From positions 31,286,249-31,350,248 of the forward strand of contig CM045735.1 in the NCBI GenBank assembly GCA_024760905.1: a DNA stretch of 64,000 nucleotides, written 5' to 3'. Below the pieces are notes generated by a model. That model searched no databases and had not been told where the DNA came from. It saw only the letters and a list, made by a program, of their open reading frames with translations. Source of the DNA: Plotosus lineatus (taxonomy: Eukaryota > Chordata > Actinopteri > Siluriformes > Plotosidae). The stretch's first letter is position 1, and every line of letters starts with the position of its first letter. Shown one piece after another: positions 53,251-64,000 of this stretch. Both the position numbers and the translations under genes were made by a program.

Positions 53251-55030
53251 TCGACCGAAAGTAGGCTCTTGTGTCCAAAAATGAGCTTTTTATACAGTCA
53301 GATAGAGGAGGCCCAAAAGCTGCAAAATGCAGCAAAAAGTTTGTCAAGACCTTGAAAACTGACCGAGCTATGTCATTTCTTGTGTCAGCATTCAACTAAA
53401 AGTTTCAAAAGACGTTTTGGAGAAAAATGAGCACAAAGATTGCACTTCTTCCAAGATCATTAGTCCTTAGCAACCAAACATTTTTATGCACCTCAGCCAT
53501 ATAAACTTCTAGAAAACAGGAAAAGTTTTAGGAAGAGATAAGAAAAATCATCCTCATTTTAATCTGACAAGCCCTTTTTTTTAACCCATCAGTCACTGAG
53601 GGAAGCCCCAAAAAAATGAACAAAAAAATGACTTTCATTTTTTCTCCATTTTGGTTTATTCCAGTAAGATCAGTATGTATCTTTTCGACCATTATATAAA
53701 GGTCCAAATGCCTTAAAATGATACTGATTGAAAAAAAAAAACACTGTCAGGTTCAAACAATCATACTGAAATTAAGAAAACTATATATAAGAAAACCATA
53801 TAACAAAACTCTCTGGGGCTGTTTGTTCAAAACAGTTATTTTAACCACCGGTTAACCCCTAACGGCTGGTTAAATTTTTAACCTGCCGTTAGCTAACCGA
53901 CCGTTAAATATGTGGTGTTCAAAGCATAACAACTCGCGTCGTTAGTTAACGTTGCCGTCAAAGTTAAGTGTGGTTGACGTTACTCGTTAGCACTAAGGGG
54001 TCATTCAACATTTTCCTAAGTGTACAAAACGTATGCTAGGTGGGAGGGGTTAAGATGTCTGTGTATGCTTTTTAATATTATAAAAATGTCAATCAACAAT
54101 AACGCATGCGCTCGTGAAATATATGCGCCTCTTTTTCATCAAAATCTTCAACAACACAGTTGACCTCATCAGTTTGTTCATCTGTAAAAGGAATGAAACA
54201 TTTCAGTATTTTTCAGGTCTTGACCAATTTTCATACAAAACTAAACAACCCACAATCCAGCATGTCCAGTCCAGACAAGATTACACACAAATCGAATAAT
54301 CAAAAATTTTTCCATAATTGAATTTTGCATGCAAAGAAAAATACTCACCGGCAAAATAATCTTCAAGAGCTATAAGCATTCCGGCATCTTCAAAGCCTAA
54401 TTCTCGTGTCGAATTTAACATCTATACTAATGCTGCTAGATATCACAGATGACATTTCACTTTCCGTTTCCAGAAATTGTGTATTCACAATCTTATAAAT
54501 AAACTTAATGACTGTCATTGAAGAGAAAGACGGAGATATTATTCTGTATGGAGTAAACTTGAGTCAGGAAGTAAACAGGAAGTTAACGTGTGACGGGCAC
54601 TGGGCATGTGCAAGTCCGAGCTGACCAATCAGTGTGCTCATTTCAGATCTTCCTTCGCAACTAGCATGCATTGCTCGTAAATATCAGAACAGTATCCAAA
54701 ATGGAGAGACTACTTCAGGGCCGATCTTCTGGTGTATGGATTATAGTGTGCCTTGTACCAAACTCGGTGAATAATTGCAACGAAATCCAGTAAGTTTGCT
54801 ACTGTTTTTATCTAGTTTTATGAGATTACTTGCCAGAAAAATGGGAAAAAGACGTTTTTTTGTGAGTTTTAGTCAATTTCACGTGAGCAAGTGATAGTTC
54901 AATGCTTGTGTTAATAGTTTATGCAAAAAAACGAATTTTTATAAAAATGGACTATTTTTACTTTTCTGGCCTTTATCTCAAGTGGTCTGTGCGACAAGCA
55001 CCTACTTTTGGTGGAGCGCCTCACATTTTG
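53251..55030. other. Repeat-derived sequence of unclear class
   Basis: 53815-54000 starts GGGGCTGTTTGTTCAAAACA and is rich in GGTTAAC/GTTAACG palindromes, reminiscent of a PIF/Harbinger-type end. 54690-54900 and 54960-55027 resemble family V. No intact ORF. Confidence 0.35.
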
Positions 55031-55056
55031 GGAGAAATGCATCTTGTTACATCTGG

Positions 55057-55533
55057 CGCAAAAGCAGCACTGCATTTGATGATAAAAGAACATTGTGCCA
55101 ACAATGAAACATGGTTTTGGAAGTATGATGACCTGGGCCTGCTTTGCTGCTTCAGGACGTGGGTGACTTGTCATGATTGATTGGGACAATAAATTCTGCT
55201 TGCTACCAAGAAATACTGACAAAGAATGTTTGTCCATCAGTTAGAGACCTCAAGCTAAAGTGCACCTGGGTTCTGCAGCAAGACAACGATTCGAAGCACA
55301 CCAGCAAATCCACTTCTGAATGGCTAAAAAAGAACAAAATGAGGGTTTTGGACTGGCCTAGTCAAAGTCCCGACCTGAACCCTATTGAGATGCTGTGGCA
55401 TTACTTTAAAAAGGCTTTCATGCCCAAAAACCATCCAATCTGGTGGCTCTTAAACAATTCTGCAGAAAAGAGTGGACCAAAATCCCATCACAGCGATGTG
55501 AAAGACTCATCGCCTCTTTTTGCAAATGCTTGA
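55057..55533 (+). pseudogene. Tc1-like transposase C-terminal remnant
   Basis: Fragments in shifting frames. 55177-55533 contains VLQQDNDSKHTSKSTSEWLK (second catalytic Asp) and SQSPDLNPIEMLWHYFKKAF (Asp-34-Glu spacing type). The first Asp region is missing. It belongs to the element with ends at 47156 and 55798. Confidence 0.85.
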
Positions 55534-55620
55534 CTGCAGTTATTGTTGCATACGGTGGTTCAACCAGCTATTAGGTTTAGGGGTAATTACTTATTCACAC
55601 AGGCCTTTGTAGGATCAGGT

Positions 55621-55640
55621 CCCCCCCCCCCCCCCCCCCC
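55621..55640. repeat. Poly-C tract
   Basis: About 20 consecutive C in the 3' region of the Tc1-like element. Confidence 0.9.
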
Positions 55641-55800
55641 TTAATAAATGCAATTGGTACTGAAAACTGCATTTTATGTTTACTTGTGTTTTATCTTTGT
55701 ATAATATTTAGGTTTACTTGATCTGAAATGGATGGCATTGACAAACGCGTAAAAAATGTCAGAAATTGGTCAGGGGCGAAAACTTTTGCACAGCACTGTA

Positions 55801-56130
55801 CGTCAGGACATGGAAGAGTTAGATCCGATCAATTGGAGAACTGTGAATGAAGCACTCTGTAGATAAGTTGGATTGCTGTTCTTGTATACAGCCCGGTCAT
55901 ACTCCATTGGGTAATTTGCGTATAAATTTCAAAATCCCACACATTTAGCTGTCTTGAAATAATAGCTAATACTAAGAGAGAAGAGATCAAATTGACCTTT
56001 GATACCCTTAACCCTATCTCCATTGACTGACTTCCTATGGAGGACTTCAGTTGCTGAATTTGTTTTTCCATTGTTTTTAAAACACTATTGTTGAGAGCTG
56101 AAAGAAAGTCCTGCCTCCACTTCACAAAGT
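55801..56130. other. Unannotated gap
   Basis: A minus-strand open frame (55829-56125) has a heptad-like N-terminus (KTMEKQIQQLKSSI). This resembles coiled-coil ORF1 proteins of some LINEs, but the evidence is weak. Confidence 0.25.
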
Positions 56131-56132
56131 AC

Positions 56133-56786
56133 AGTTGGCCCCCTAATTATGAAGACCCTTAGAAAAATATAAAATAAAATAGTACAAAATCCCTGGGCTA
56201 CAAAGATCGTTTTCCTAAGTTTCTGTCTCCGGGATACGAAAACAACCCCCTCTTAAGAAAAAAGAAATTCAAATGCGCCAATCAAAATTTCACACGAGTT
56301 GCTCTCTCATTGGCAGTCTCAACATTTTGCCCTGCTGGCCTCCCAGATAGAGACAGAAGGAAGCTTAACTCTTTAGTTCTTAGTTCAATTTTTTAAGTTG
56401 TTTAATTCAGTAAATGTTGAATAAATGTGGGCGCATTTGAGCTCATCTGGAATTCCGATCCCTCAAGGAATCATTCACGTCTTGTGGGTGTGGCCCACAC
56501 AGAGAGGGGGGGGGGGGGGTGTTGGTTAATAAAAACGTTTAATTAATAACTATGTTAATAAAATGTTTAAATGGTTTAAATATTTTTTTTTTACTTTTAA
56601 CACACATTTCATACAAAATTGGTGTACTTTTATCATTTTTAAAGGGTATATGGGGTTTATCCAGTCCAAAGCCTTGGAATGAATTAGGCGTTTAACATGT
56701 AAAATGCGACCCCTACTGACGAAATCCCGGCGTTACAAAAAAGGCTCTGGAAAGGATTAATTTCGTAGGTAGGGGGCTGACTGTAC
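56133..56786 (+). mobile_element. Family Z MITE, complete copy
   Basis: Left end CAGTTGGCCCCCTAATTATG, right end ...GTAGGTAGGGGGCTGACTG next to TA, inverted. The body is shared with 28460-29275. A G-run lies at about 56506-56518. Confidence 0.75.
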
Positions 56787-56829
56787 TAAATATCCAGTCC
56801 CATATAAGACCTGTATATATATGTGTGTG

Positions 56830-56888
<59 letters not shown>

Positions 56889-58714
56889 TGGTTTAAAATA
56901 GGGACTAAGATTCCATGTGTACTCGGGGTAAGTAGTGTGTATATGCACACAAATGTGACACTCATGGAGACTGATGCCTCCTCTATAGAGCAGCGCAGTT
57001 AGCAAAGCGGTCCGGCTAAATGGATCAATAAATGTATGGTTGCTCTTGTAGGCAGTTTTTAACCAGAGTTCTGTTTTCAGACTCCAAGCTTAACATACTG
57101 CACTGTGTGTTTACTGGATTGCACTGTTGTATGGTATGTTTTTATTGATGCACTGAATTAGGATCAGTTTGGGTTGATACTTAACTTTGTTTCACCAGCG
57201 TATGGTATGAATGTTTATTTTGTTGGGTTACAAAATACATGTATATGAAAGCCATGTCTCAAAAACCTGTTGCTACAAATTCAACGGTCATGGCAATCCC
57301 ACAGTATATAGTATTACACCACTTTCTTAATCTTCTTAGAAGGCAAATACAGGAATTCTACGGAATGTTTGTGTGGAGGCAGAGGCTTGGTTGGTACATA
57401 CAAGGAGCTCTGTCTTTTTGGCTGTTTGAAAAACATTTGTAAGCTCAGAAGTGTTGGCGGTTGCAAAGTATTCACCCCTGCGGCACAAACGATTTTAAGA
57501 CCATTTTGGTGAGATCCCTGACCTGTTGGGAAATAATCTAGGTCTTCATGGTGTTGCTTGATCGATGGTGTCTCTGGATTAGTGATATTATAGACTCTGG
57601 GGCCTTTCAACAGTTATATACTACATACTGACATAATTTGACAATTGAATTGCAAGCAAAGTCGACTTTATGGAAGTAATTATGACTTCTGAAAGTAACT
57701 GATGGCATCTGGTCTCATTTAGATTCTTTATAGCAAAGTGTTGGAGTACATATGCACACACTACTTTTAAGTGTTGTTTTTAAAACTAATTATTTTCACT
57801 AGTATTGCGGGAAGGCTGGAGCCTATTTTGGCCAACTTTAAACCTGGCAAATTGTTCAGAGTGTATCCTGCTTTTGTCCAAAGAAAAAAAAATTTAACTT
57901 CATTCAATTGGAATATTTGGTGTAGGTCCCTTTTCATAAAATGCAAGAAAAAAGTTTATGTAGATTACATATTGTAATTCAGCAAAATAGGAAAAATGCC
58001 AATGAAGTGAAATGCTTTTAGAATCCACTGTACATGTTTACTTTTTTGTATGTATGACGTAGGCATGTACCAGAAGTATGAGCTTGAATGAAAGTTGTTT
58101 TTGTCCCCCCCCCCCTCTTTCATATTTGTGCATATTAAGATGTATCTGAATGTGTGTGAAGGGTTGTGTGTATTGCCAGCGATTTTAAAGTGAGGTAAGT
58201 ATCCTGTTATCCTCAGGAGGAAAATGTTTATCCAGGACCTTGGTAAAACAGACAGTTAAAAAAAAAAGCTGCCATGGTAATAAATCAGAGCAAAAAGAAA
58301 TACACCAAACAGTGCAGTATGCAGGATTATAAAGGAATTCTTCAATTTTCTGAGAAACTCATCTGGTACACGGAATTCTTGTCTTCTGTTGGGAGGAAAT
58401 TTGCTTCACAGAATACAGATTTGGTCAGAACAAGAAGCATATGTCCTTGTTATCTGTACAGTTATATGGCTTTTACTTTAAAGTAAAATAAATGCATGGT
58501 TTAGCACATACCCAAGGAAAGATCACCATTTCAGCTTCCCTAACCATAAAACTACATATTTTTGCACTGAGTTATGCCACCGAGAACATCAAGATAACTG
58601 GAAGTCAGACAGATTAAGCAACCTTGCTATAATTTCAGCCAGTCAGAAGTAGCACTACATGGGCATAACTGTCATTGTTTGGGCTGACCATCAACTGAGC
58701 CATTGTGAGTACTA
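56787..58714. other. Unannotated gap with microsatellite
   Basis: (AT)n at about 56829-56873. 57800-57900 shows a family C SINE edge (AAGGCTGGAGCCTATTTTGG). Otherwise no gene or repeat recognised in about 1.8 kb. Confidence 0.4.
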
Positions 58715-59025
58715 TGCAGTAGGCCCTCGTTATTTGCTGGGGTTTGGTTCCGGCCCCTCCCGCGAATGAAGATAATCCGTAAGTTCTGTATCCGGAAGTA
58801 AAACCTCATGTATCATATTAAAATGCAGGAATGATCAACTGGAAGTAAAATACTATGTATCTATTACATGGGCTAAAGTATGCTTCTCAAACACATTCTA
58901 TAGACAATCTTGCTCATTAATACAGTATTAATGTAGTAATGATTTAAGAAAAACTTATTTTTTTTTTACTGTGGTATTTATTGAGAAGAAAATCTAAATA
59001 CTGTACAGCCTGTATAAATATATAA
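58715..59025 (+). mobile_element. MITE family U, partial
   Basis: Starts near TAGGCCCTCGTTATTTGCTG, includes ACACATTCTATAGACAATCT and ATACAGTATTAATGTAGTAA as in 17676-18545. Carries a single copy of the segment that is repeated in the other member. Confidence 0.5.
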
Positions 59026-59183
59026 ACACACAGGGATACCTCACTTTCCATGGTTAATTGGGACATCCGACAATCCCCACACGACCATCGAAATCTGTGA
59101 AGTAGGATCAACCCTCCCCACCCCACTGACGTATACGTACATGTGTATATGATTTCAATAAATACACATTCAAAGCTTTAAAT

Positions 59184-59247
59184 CGGGGGTCAGGAACCTT
59201 TTTGACTAAGAGCCAAAAGTAAACACATTTTAAAATCTAATCCTCTG

Positions 59248-59300
<53 letters not shown>

Positions 59301-59475
59301 CACCTGAAGAGAGAGGATGGTTTCACCACCCCTCGAAACAGATCTGTAGTGAAAATGAAGTTTCAATAGAAAGTCTTTGTCCTGTCCTTTTATTTGCTCT
59401 ACGAAAAAGTATTGAGCACTTTCTTATGGAAGGATCTACTCAGAAAATTCTCTCTCTCTCATATATATATATATG

Positions 59476-59542
<67 letters not shown>

Positions 59543-60701
59543 AACGTAATACTGAATACAAATAAATGGAAAAAGACCAACAATTTTAGAGTATATTAAG
59601 ACTGAATTTATTTTAAATAACATTATCACAAAGTTATTTATTAATAAGAAAAGAACTTCTTACTATTAATGTGACTTCTGGTGCTACATGGTTTTGCTGA
59701 TGGCTGTAGTGTGGTTGATATGTGCTGAGGCTCAGCTTCATGCAGGCGTTTATGCTTACATCTGTTAAACTTGACCGCAGGTTGATCTTGATGTTTTTCA
59801 CGTGTGAGAAGGACTGTTTGCGTGCGCATGTGGCCCCAAACATGGTCAATACGACATGATTCACACGCTGCAGTGTTTGGTATGTGACAGGAAGCGCGTC
59901 CCAAGTTTTGGCAATCAGCTTGTCTGCGGGTTGAAGTTTAGCCATGTCTGTCCATTTGTTATGCTTGCCAGCTCTGTTTGGCCTCGTGCGAATGAGAGGA
60001 TCAAAAATGAGGGAAATTTACCCCATAACCCAAAAACAACTCGCGCAAGCTGTTCCATATGAGAGATTTCCTTTTGGCTTTTTCCCTTTATCGCCACAGT
60101 GAATGATTCGCATGTTTGATTTGGCATAGGTTTTTATGTCTAATGCCCTTCCTGACACAACCCTTTTTAGCAAGGGACAGAAACATGCTAACGGCTTTGC
60201 AGCCTATTCTTTACGAAAGTCAGCAATGGTTATTTTACATGCCTCTCACCATAGACAGTGAGAGACATGGGCCGCCTTTGATAACCCAGTTAGCTGTACT
60301 GGGGGGGCAGTGACAACCATGTGGGGACTCGAACCCCCAATCTTAGGATCAGCGAACCAGCGCCATATACCACTAGACCACCACTGTTCTATATAATCCA
60401 ATAAAATTTGAGTTTCAAGGTATCGGCCCCGCCCACACACTGGAGTACAGAAAGGATTGGCTCTCCACTGCGCGCCACAGCAACAAGTGGTGTTGAAAAT
60501 AGATTTATAGATTAAAATGCGTGAGATTTATTTCTGTTTTTGTTTTATTTGATGGCTTTTTTCTGTATATATTTTTTTAAAGGACAGCGAAATTATGTAT
60601 TAGTTACTCTGTTAATAAAGGCCACCTGATTTATCAGAGAGCCAGAAGCAGTCATCAAAAGAGCCCCATCTGGCTCGCGGGCCATAGGTTCCCAATCCCT
60701 G
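59184..60701 (-). pseudogene. hAT (Charlie-like) transposon remnant
   Basis: Ends CGGGGGTCAGGAACCT and inverted AGGTTCCCAATCCCTG, flanked by 8-bp CTTTAAAT / CTATAAAT (one mismatch). Minus-strand ORF 59945-59634 encodes the hAT C-terminal dimerisation region (MFGATCARKQSFSHVKNIKI then RSSLTDVSINACMKLSLSTY). The catalytic core is missing. Contains microsatellites at 59258-59297 and 59459-59536 and a SINE A (60066-60387). Confidence 0.82.
60066..60387 (-). mobile_element. SINE family A, minus strand, inside the hAT element
   Basis: Reversed tail (TTTCCTTTTGGCTTTTTCCC), TAATGCCCTTCCTGACACAA and a reversed B box GGGGACTCGAACCCCCAAT. Flanks TGTTCCATAT / TGTTCTATAT suggest a ~10-bp target duplication. 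Confidence 0.82.
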
Positions 60702-61012
60702 CTATAAATGCTTATAATTAGATTTTATTTACATCTTGTTATTTTTAAAATGTTTAATTCTAAATACACACACATACAGATGGAACTGCATTAGAAGACG
60801 ACGACACGTACACGCATGCGCGCAGATACGTGCACACACAGATGCAACAATGTAAGTACAGAAGCTCCCCAGCTTACAAACGAGTTAGGTTCCGGACGGC
60901 CTGTTAGATGAATTTGTAAGTCATTACAGGGCATTCTTTAGAGGGGAACATATGTTTAAACCTTGTATAAGTAACCTATGAGTTTGTACTGTATACAATC
61001 TCTCTCTCTATC

Positions 61013-64000
61013 GTCTTCTTCTTTTCCTTTCGGCTTTTCCCTTCAGGGGTCGCCACAGCGAATCATCTGCCTCCATCTCACCCTATCCTTTGCATCTTCT
61101 CTTACACCAACGTCCTTCATGTCCTCCTTCACCACATCCATGAATCGTCTCTTTGGTCTTCCTCTCGGCCTTTTGCCTGGTAGTTCCAGCCTCAGCATCC
61201 TATTACCAATATACTCACTATCCCTCCTCTGTACATGTCCAAACCATCTCAATATAGCCTCTCTGACTTTGTCTCCAAAACGTCTTACATGTGCTGTCCC
61301 TCTGATGTGCTCATTCCTAATCCTATCCATCCTCGTTACTCCCAGAGAGAACCTCAACATTTTCATCTCTGCTACCTCCAGCTCTGCCTCCTGTCTTTTC
61401 CCCAGGGCCACTGTTTCTAACCCATACAACATCGTTGGCCTCAACACCGTCTTGTACACTTTTCCCTTCATTCTTGCCGATACCCTCCTATCACACATCA
61501 CACCGGACACTTTTCTCCAGCCATTCCAACCTGTCTGCACACGCTTCTTGACCTCTTTTCCACACTGTCCATTGGTCTGGATTGTTGAGCCTAAGTACTT
61601 AAAATCCTCCACCTTTCTTAACTCTGCTCCCTGTGATCTCACCGTTCCTCTTGGGTCCTTGTCATTCATACACATGTATTCTGTCTTACTGAGGCTAATC
61701 TTCATTCCCCTCCTTTCCAGGGCATACCTCCACCTCTCTAGATTTTCCTGCACTTGTTCTCTGCTCTCACTACAGATCACAATGTCATCTGCAAACATCA
61801 TAGTCCATGGGGAATCTTGTCTAACCTCGTCTGTCAGCCTGTCCATCACCATAGCAAACAAGAAGTGGCTGAGAGCTGACCCTTGATGCAGTCCCACCTC
61901 CACCTTGAACTCTTGTGTCACACCGACAGCACACCTCACCACTGTCTTACATCTCTCATACATGTCCTGCACCACTCTAACATACTTCTCTGCCACTCCA
62001 GACTTCCTCATGCAATACCACAGTTCTTCTCCCGGCACCCTGTCATATGCTTTCTCCAGATCCACAAAGGCACAATGCAGCTCCCTCTGACCTTCTCTGT
62101 ACTCCTCCATTAACACCCTCAAGGCAAACACTGCATCTGTGGTGCTCTTTCTTGGCATGAAACCAAACTGTTGTTGACAAATGCTGACCTCTGCCCTTAG
62201 TCTAGCTTCCACTATTCTTTCCCATAACTTCATCGTATGGCTCATCAACTTTATCCCTCTGTAGTTGCCACAACTCTGCACGTCTCCCTTGTTCTTAAAA
62301 ATGGGCACCAGCACACTTCTCCTCCATTCCTCTGGCATCCTCTCACTCTCTAAGACCTTGTTAAATGTTCTTGTCAGAAAATCTACTGCTACCTCTCCTA
62401 GACACTTCCATAACTCCACCGGTATGTCATCAAGACCAACTGCCTTTCCATTCTTCATCCTCTTCAATGCCCTCTTCACTTCACCCTTACTAATCTTTGC
62501 TACTTCCTTGTCCTCAACAGTCACCTCTTCTACTTTTTTTTTCTCACTTTCCTCATTCATCAGCTCTTCAAAGTACTCTTTCCATCTTCCCAGAACACTT
62601 CTGACATCAGTCAATACATTTCTCTCTCTGTCCTTTATCAATCTAACTTGCTGCACGTCCTGCCCATCTCTATTTCTCTGCTGTGCCAACCTGTATAAAT
62701 CATTTTCTCCCTCCTTACCGTCCAACCTATCATACAAGTCATCAAACGTGCTCTGTTTGGCCTTTGACACTGCTACCTTTGCCTTACGCTGTGTCTCCCT
62801 GTACTCCTGTGTACTCTCTTCGGTTTTCTCAATGTTCCACTTCTTCTTAGCTAACCTCTTCCTTTGTACACACTCCTGCAGTTCCTCATTCCACCACCAA
62901 GTCTCCTTATCTACTTTCCTTCCAGATGACACACCAAGTATTCTCCTACCTGGCTCCCTGATCACATTAGCTGTAGTTGTCCAGTCATCTGGAAGCACTT
63001 CCTGACCACCCAAAGCCTGTTTCGACTCCTCCTTGAAGACAACCCGACACTCTTCCTTTTTCAACTTCCACCACTTTGTCTTCTGCTCTGCCTTTGCCTT
63101 CTTCACCTTCCTCACCATCAGCATCATCCTGCACACCACCATCCTATGCTGTTTGGCAACACTCTCACCCCCTACTACTTTGCAGTCACTGACTTCCTTT
63201 AAATTACATCGCCTGCACAAGATGTAGTCTACCTTTTAGTTTAGAGTTTACCTCTGCTTTTATAAGTCACCCTATGCTCCTCTCTCTTCTGGAGGAACAT
63301 ATTTACCACAGCCATTTCCATCTTTTTTACAAAATCTACCAACATCTGTCCTTCTGCTTTCCTATCCTGGATACCAAACCTGCCCATCACTTCCTCGTCC
63401 CCTCTGTTTCCTGCACCATGTCCATCGAAGTCTGCTCCAATGACCACTCTTTCACCTCTGGGGGTACTGTGCATCACTTCATCTAACTCATTCTAGAATC
63501 TCTCCTTCTCTTCTAGTTCACATCCTGCCTGTGGGGCATAAGCACTAACAACATTGAACATCACGCCTTCAATTTCTTACTTGAGACTCATCACTCTCTG
63601 ACACTCTTTTCACTTCTAGAACATTCCTGACCAACCCCTCCTTCACGATGACTCCTACTCCATTTCTCGTCCCATCCACACCATGAAAAAACAGCTTAAA
63701 CCTTGCTCCTAAGCTTCCAGCCTTGCTACCTTTCCACCTGGTCTCCTGAACACACAGTATGTCCACCTTCCTCCTCTGCGTCATCTCAGCCAGCTCTACC
63801 TTTTCCTGCCATAGTTCCAACATTCAAAGTCCCTACTCTCAGTCCTAGACTCATGCCTTTCCTCCTCTCTTTCTGCCTACGGACACGCCTCCTGCCTCTC
63901 CTTCTTCAACGTCTTCGACCAACAGTAGTCCAATTTCCACCAGCACCCTGTTGGTTAACAGCACTGATGGCGGTCATTGTTAACCCGGGCCTCGACCGAT
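61013..64000 (-). pseudogene. RTE-clade LINE copy R4, cut by the window edge
   Basis: Minus strand. ORF 63220-61043 (725 codons) is open from the end of the endonuclease through the linker, RT (LDDIPVELWK, DLEKAYDRVP, LHQGSALSHFLFAM, FADDIVICSES) and C-terminus GRPKRRFMD ... CGDP. The endonuclease part is broken: 63477-63241 has GADFDGHGAG where relatives have GADFNGHVGAG (catalytic Asn changed and a residue lost), and 63823-63569 is another frame. The 5' end lies beyond 64000. (GAA)n-type tail at about 61012-61024. Confidence 0.92.
61043..63220 (-). CDS. R4 reverse-transcriptase ORF (725 codons, endonuclease lost)
   Basis: The longest open frame in the window. It begins at the RCNLKEVSDC segment that follows the endonuclease DYILCR motif and contains the complete RT with FADD, thumb (VEDFKYLGSTI) and the arginine-rich C-terminal block. 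Pro in LSPFLF is His here (LSHFLF), in the conserved B motif. It has no intact endonuclease, so an autonomous element is unlikely. Confidence 0.85.
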   Translation of the reverse strand: MCRRCNLKEVSDCKVVGGESVAKQHRMVVCRMMLMVRKVKKAKAEQKTKWWKLKKEECRVVFKEESKQALGGQEVLPDDWTTTANVIREPGRRILGVSSGRKVDKETWWWNEELQECVQRKRLAKKKWNIEKTEESTQEYRETQRKAKVAVSKAKQSTFDDLYDRLDGKEGENDLYRLAQQRNRDGQDVQQVRLIKDRERNVLTDVRSVLGRWKEYFEELMNEESEKKKVEEVTVEDKEVAKISKGEVKRALKRMKNGKAVGLDDIPVELWKCLGEVAVDFLTRTFNKVLESERMPEEWRRSVLVPIFKNKGDVQSCGNYRGIKLMSHTMKLWERIVEARLRAEVSICQQQFGFMPRKSTTDAVFALRVLMEEYREGQRELHCAFVDLEKAYDRVPGEELWYCMRKSGVAEKYVRVVQDMYERCKTVVRCAVGVTQEFKVEVGLHQGSALSHFLFAMVMDRLTDEVRQDSPWTMMFADDIVICSESREQVQENLERWRYALERRGMKISLSKTEYMCMNDKDPRGTVRSQGAELRKVEDFKYLGSTIQTNGQCGKEVKKRVQTGWNGWRKVSGVMCDRRVSARMKGKVYKTVLRPTMLYGLETVALGKRQEAELEVAEMKMLRFSLGVTRMDRIRNEHIRGTAHVRRFGDKVREAILRWFGHVQRRDSEYIGNRMLRLELPGKRPRGRPKRRFMDVVKEDMKDVGVREDAKDRVRWRQMIRCGDP

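Larger units (their letters stand above)
47386..55027 (+). mobile_element. Family V element (large copy), interrupted by LINE R3 and SINE B
   Basis: Begins near AAGCAGGCATGAGATTTTTC. It carries the ORF start at 47851, a coiled-coil-like Lys/Glu-rich segment near 48440-48550, a strong hairpin (51970-52061), a palindromic block (about 52260-52385) and ends near GGTGGAGCGCCTCACATTTT (about 55000). Interrupted by R3 (48568-51730) and SINE B (52385-52668). The boundaries are my inference from shared segments with 6.4 and 12.6 kb; several separate elements could be present instead. Confidence 0.4.
47156..55798 (+). mobile_element. Tc1-like element with ends 8.6 kb apart (nested insertions inside)
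   Basis: Left end CAGTGCTGTATAAGTTTTTG (47156, after TA) and inverted right end ...AAAACTTTTGCACAGCACTG (55798, before TA). The left remnant runs to about 47385 (GTGAAAAAGTAATTGCCCCC is typical of this Tc1 group). The right remnant runs from about 55030 and carries the transposase C-terminus. Everything between is later insertions: family V, LINE R3, SINE B and others. Confidence 0.75.
59027..61005 (-). mobile_element. Family X element, minus strand, split by a hAT element and by LINE R4
   Basis: Its right end appears at about 59030 (CACAGGGATACCTCACTTTC reversed). It runs to 59175, is interrupted by a hAT element (59184-60701), resumes 60710-60855, and meets the family Y end (CAGAAGCTCCCCAGCTTACA) and the LINE R4 tail at about 61010. 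Confidence 0.6.

Overview
This 64-kb window is vertebrate nuclear DNA, almost certainly from a ray-finned (teleost) fish. It has GT-AG introns, long AT and GT microsatellites, Tc1/mariner, Tigger-like and hAT DNA transposons, RTE-type LINEs and tRNA-derived SINEs. No bacterial, plasmid, phage or CRISPR feature is present. The species cannot be read from the sequence.

Region 1 (1-30,800, + strand) is the 3' part of one host gene, NUP188, a large scaffold nucleoporin of the nuclear pore inner ring. I assembled 25 exons by translated similarity, reading phase and splice sites. They join without a frame break into about 1,053 codons and end at a TAG at 30517-30519. The window opens inside an exon, so the N-terminal part lies to the left. 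Introns range from about 75 bp to 6.8 kb. The long ones (after exons 2, 4, 9, 22 and 24) are swollen by nested transposons.

Region 2 (30,800-64,000) has no host gene I can recognise. It is a transposon graveyard. It holds a SINE array (30.9-38.8 kb), a decayed Tc1-like element at 33.3-36.5 kb, a nearly intact RTE LINE at 39.05-42.2 kb, and a CpG-rich 0.3-kb segment at 43.1-43.4 kb ending in a consensus splice donor. It also holds a Tc1-like element whose two ends lie 8.6 kb apart (47156-55798) because other elements, including a full-length RTE copy, inserted inside it. An RTE copy runs off the right edge (61.0-64.0 kb).

The elements interact. SINE family A (350-370 bp) is modular: a tRNA-like head with A and B boxes, then about 60 bp matching the 5' UTR of the local RTE LINE, then about 50 bp matching its 3' end. 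It therefore looks like a tRNA head fused to an internally deleted RTE, mobilised by the RTE machinery. The most striking locus is 33596-34445. There a SINE head, a 457-bp copy of the NUP188 exon-4 region (exon plus flanking intron) and a SINE sit together inside one 15-bp target-site duplication. This reads as one retrotransposition or template-switch event that carried an intact host exon with its splice sites 26 kb downstream. A second candidate novelty is a repeat family with subterminal palindromes and a short conserved ORF, present at about 6.4, 12.6 and 47.4-55 kb.
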